Shown here piece after piece: positions 6,557-7,954 of a stretch of DNA of 7,954 bases. Origin of the DNA: Paracoccaceae bacterium (GTDB lineage Bacteria; Pseudomonadota; Alphaproteobacteria; Rhodobacterales; Rhodobacteraceae); NCBI GenBank assembly GCA_024742655.1, contig JANSYB010000075.1, forward strand, positions 1 to 7,954, written 5' to 3'. The notes below the pieces were generated by a model. It was not told the origin of the DNA and did no database searches. It saw only the letters and a program-made list of their open reading frames with translations. The position numbers and the translations under genes are program-made. Position 1 is the stretch's first letter. Every line of letters begins with the position of its first letter.

Positions 6557-7015
6557 TCAGCTGTCCCTCAGTCTGGCGGCGGCGGTCTTGATCGCGGCGC
6601 GAATGCGCGGGTAGGTGCCGCAGCGGCACAGGTTTCCCGACATGGCGTCGTCGATATCCGCATCGGTTGGCGCGGGTGTCTCGGACAGCAAGGCGGCGGC
6701 CTGCATGATTTGCCCCGATTGGCAGTACCCGCATTGCGCCACCTGGTGTTCGATCCAGGCGGCCTGTACCGGGTGCAGCGCATCGGGCTGTCCCAGCCCC
6801 TCGATCGTGGTCACGGCGCCCCAGGCATCGCCCACCGGCACCTGGCAGGCGCGTACCGCCTCGCCATCGATATGCACGGTGCAGGCGCCGCATTGCGCGA
6901 TGCCGCAGCCATACTTGACACCCGTGTAGCCCAGCAAATCGCGCAGCACCCACAACAGGGGCATCCGGGGGTCCACCTCCAGTTGATGATCGGTGCCGTT
7001 GACACTGAGTTGCAT
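6557..7015 (-). CDS. [2Fe-2S] subunit of the IorAB-like molybdenum hydroxylase
   Basis: 152 residues, a normal length for the small subunit (IorA/CoxS type). The N-terminal plant-ferredoxin-like domain has C37, C42, C45 and C57 ([10 protein letters not shown], 36-45). The C-terminal helical domain has C95, C98, C130 and C132 (QCGYCQSGQ, 94-102, and NLCRCGTY, 128-135). Together they carry two [2Fe-2S] clusters that pass electrons from the molybdenum centre. It has no signal peptide, so it probably reaches the periplasm bound to the Tat-exported partner. The ATG at 7015 is chosen because MQLSVNG is the usual start. The open frame continues upstream to 7297, but that part crosses the divergent promoter region and the next gene's start. 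It is first in a two-gene operon. Confidence 0.93.
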   Translation of the reverse strand: MQLSVNGTDHQLEVDPRMPLLWVLRDLLGYTGVKYGCGIAQCGACTVHIDGEAVRACQVPVGDAWGAVTTIEGLGQPDALHPVQAAWIEHQVAQCGYCQSGQIMQAAALLSETPAPTDADIDDAMSGNLCRCGTYPRIRAAIKTAAARLRDS

Positions 7016-7148
7016 CGCGCTTGCCCGCTCGTTTGACGTTAGTGGCAGAAATAACCTGCGATCGCCGGCTGTAAACCCGTGCCGCCACGGCAGATGCCTG
7101 TGCGTGCCCCCGGATCGGCAGGATACTGCCCAAAATGTCAGGTTCTGT

Positions 7149-7170
7149 GGACAACTATAAGCGGTTGTCC
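7149..7170. promoter_or_regulatory. Inverted repeat GGACAAC-N8-GTTGTCC, candidate operator
   Basis: Two perfect 7-bp arms (7149-7155 and 7164-7170) around the AT-rich spacer TATAAGCG. It lies just upstream of the TTGACA at 7174, a position suited to an activator or a divergent regulator. The spacer on the minus strand reads as a TATAGT -10 (7160-7155), so binding could also affect the hydroxylase operon. Confidence 0.45.
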
Positions 7171-7209
7171 GACTTGACATGAGCGGTCTTGATGTAGTTT
7201 GCTGATCGG

Positions 7210-7235
7210 ATGCAACGCGCCACGCCTTGTTGCAT
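7210..7235. promoter_or_regulatory. Inverted repeat ATGCAAC-N12-GTTGCAT just before the ribosome site
   Basis: Perfect 7-bp arms at 7210-7216 and 7229-7235, ending four bases before the GGAGG ribosome site. In DNA it could be an operator. In RNA it would form a hairpin with a 12-base loop in the leader of the B12-binding gene. It carries no recognisable riboswitch consensus. Confidence 0.4.
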
Positions 7236-7238
7236 ACT

Positions 7239-7246
7239 GGAGGGGG
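7239..7246 (+). promoter_or_regulatory. Strong ribosome binding site fixing the start at 7250
   Basis: GGAGGGGG, with the GGAGG core (7239-7243) six bases before the ATG at 7250. It is the best ribosome site in the window and supports this start over any downstream ATG. Confidence 0.8.
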
Positions 7247-7249
7247 CAC

Positions 7250-7954
7250 ATGGACAAGCATTGGCCAAGTGAGTTCGACACAACGGAGCTTTTGCATCCG
7301 CGTTCACCCTTCGGCGAAGCCAAGGCCCGTCTCAGGCCCGATACGCTGGAAATTTTGGCACGCGATATCATCGCACACGCGGCCCGTCTCGCGGCCTCGA
7401 CGGGGCAGACCCCCCGATACGAGGCGCCGCGCGAACGACTTGTCCGGTTCTGCGACCTGCTTCTGGCCGATGATGCAACCGGCGCGCTTGAACTCGTTCA
7501 GGCGGAACGCGCCGATGGTCTGAGCCTCAGAGACGTTTATTCGGGTTACATTTCTGCCTCGGCACGGCGGTTCGGCCGGATGTGGGACCGTGATGAAATC
7601 AGCTTTGTCGATGTGACGGTCGCCACGGGCTATCTTTATGGCCTGTTGCGTGCTTTGCAGCCGGCCGGGCCGTTGACCAAGGGGACATCCCCGCAGAAAT
7701 CCGCGCTGTTTGCAACCGTACCGGGAGAAACGCACGGGCTTGGCGTGACCATGGCGGCGGATATCTTCAGGCGCGAAGGCTGGAAGATCGATTTGCATGT
7801 CGGTCTGGGTCATAACGAACTGATCAGCGAGATCGCCGAGATCATGCCGCACCTGATCGGCCTGTCGATCAGCGGGACGGGTCGCCTCGATGCGCTTGTG
7901 CGGATGTGCACGTCGATCCGCCTGACCGCCCCGCAGGCGTTGATCGCGGTCGCG
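7250..7954 (+). CDS. PpaA/AerR-like B12-binding domain protein, C-terminus cut off by window edge
   Basis: 235 codons are visible and the frame is open at the right edge. The N-terminal half (about 30-140) is a helical region with [20 protein letters not shown] (106-125), typical of the helical module that precedes B12-binding domains. The C-terminal half starts a Rossmann-like cobalamin fold: PGETHGLG (158-165), an ExHxxG version of the DxHxxG motif with H162 as probable lower ligand to cobalt, and the strand [11 protein letters not shown] (201-211). The order resembles the PpaA/AerR (SCHIC) family, which binds B12 or heme and antagonises the photosynthesis repressor PpsR/CrtJ in purple bacteria. 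Other B12-dependent light or redox regulators share this layout, so the exact role is uncertain. No methyltransferase part is visible. It is divergent from the hydroxylase operon. Confidence 0.8.
   Translation, partial: MDKHWPSEFDTTELLHPRSPFGEAKARLRPDTLEILARDIIAHAARLAASTGQTPRYEAPRERLVRFCDLLLADDATGALELVQAERADGLSLRDVYSGYISASARRFGRMWDRDEISFVDVTVATGYLYGLLRALQPAGPLTKGTSPQKSALFATVPGETHGLGVTMAADIFRREGWKIDLHVGLGHNELISEIAEIMPHLIGLSISGTGRLDALVRMCTSIRLTAPQALIAVA

Larger units (their letters stand above)
7016..7249. promoter_or_regulatory. Divergent control region between the hydroxylase operon and the B12-binding gene
   Basis: 234 bp without a gene. The half nearest 7250 is rich in symmetric sites: TGT-N12-ACA (7136-7153), GGACAAC-N8-GTTGTCC (7149-7170), TGTC-N6-GACA (7166-7179) and ATGCAAC-N12-GTTGCAT (7210-7235). 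A perfect TTGACA -35 (7174-7179) faces the plus-strand gene, but its -10 is weak (TAGTTT at 7195-7200, with only a 15-base spacer). No clear promoter was found for the hydroxylase operon. The control role follows from the arrangement and the clustering of palindromes. Confidence 0.65.

Noticed and set aside
7210..7249. A cobalamin riboswitch before the B12-binding gene
   Set aside because: The leader is far too short and lacks the conserved B12-box; only a simple inverted repeat is present.
7016..7297. N-terminal extension of the [2Fe-2S] subunit to 7297
   Set aside because: It would cross the whole divergent control region and overlap the start of the B12-binding gene; the family start is at 7015.
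7304..7852. A 182-codon minus-strand open frame opposite the B12-binding gene
   Set aside because: No domain; it is antisense to a frame with a strong ribosome site and an ExHxxG motif.

Overview
The window looks like chromosomal DNA from a high-GC alphaproteobacterium, most likely a Rhodobacteraceae/Roseobacter-group member. The reasons are the GC-rich codon use, the gene families present (an AbrB-type membrane protein, an IorAB-like molybdenum hydroxylase, a PpaA/AerR-like B12-binding protein) and an intergenic sequence (GAGTATTTTCGGAACAGTGA) that I recall as recurrent in that family. No tRNA, rRNA, insertion sequence, phage gene or CRISPR array was seen.

Layout, left to right. (1) An agmatine deiminase gene on the minus strand (1-941) runs off the left edge. 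(2) It is head-to-head, across 99 bp, with an amidinotransferase/arginine-deiminase-superfamily gene on the plus strand (1041-2015). Both enzymes belong to the guanidine-modifying (pentein) superfamily. (3) A 12-bp-stem hairpin overlaps the amidinotransferase stop codon and separates it from a convergent pair of minus-strand genes. (4) These are an AbrB-family membrane protein (2909-3961) followed by an HSD10-like short-chain dehydrogenase (2096-2851). The dehydrogenase appears to have its own promoter, carrying a perfect palindromic operator. (5) A 353-bp gene-free stretch (3962-4314) is rich in hairpins and small repeats. (6) A two-gene minus-strand operon (4315-7015) encodes a [2Fe-2S] subunit and a Tat-exported molybdopterin subunit of an IorAB-like periplasmic hydroxylase; the two genes are one base apart. 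(7) A 234-bp divergent control region (7016-7249) holds several inverted repeats. (8) A plus-strand B12-binding regulator-like gene (7250 onward) runs off the right edge.

How the parts may work together. Agmatine deiminase converts agmatine to N-carbamoylputrescine, and the divergent partner probably also acts on arginine-like guanidino compounds, so the left third looks like a small guanidino/polyamine locus. The dehydrogenase probably oxidises a 3-hydroxyacyl-CoA and is controlled by a repressor not encoded here. The hydroxylase would oxidise an N-heterocycle or aldehyde in the periplasm. Its shared upstream region with a B12-binding regulator-like gene makes co-regulation possible, but nothing here proves it.

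I see no gene cluster that is clearly an undescribed system. The points most worth following are the paired pentein enzymes, the operator at the dehydrogenase promoter, and the palindrome-dense region between the hydroxylase and the B12-binding protein.
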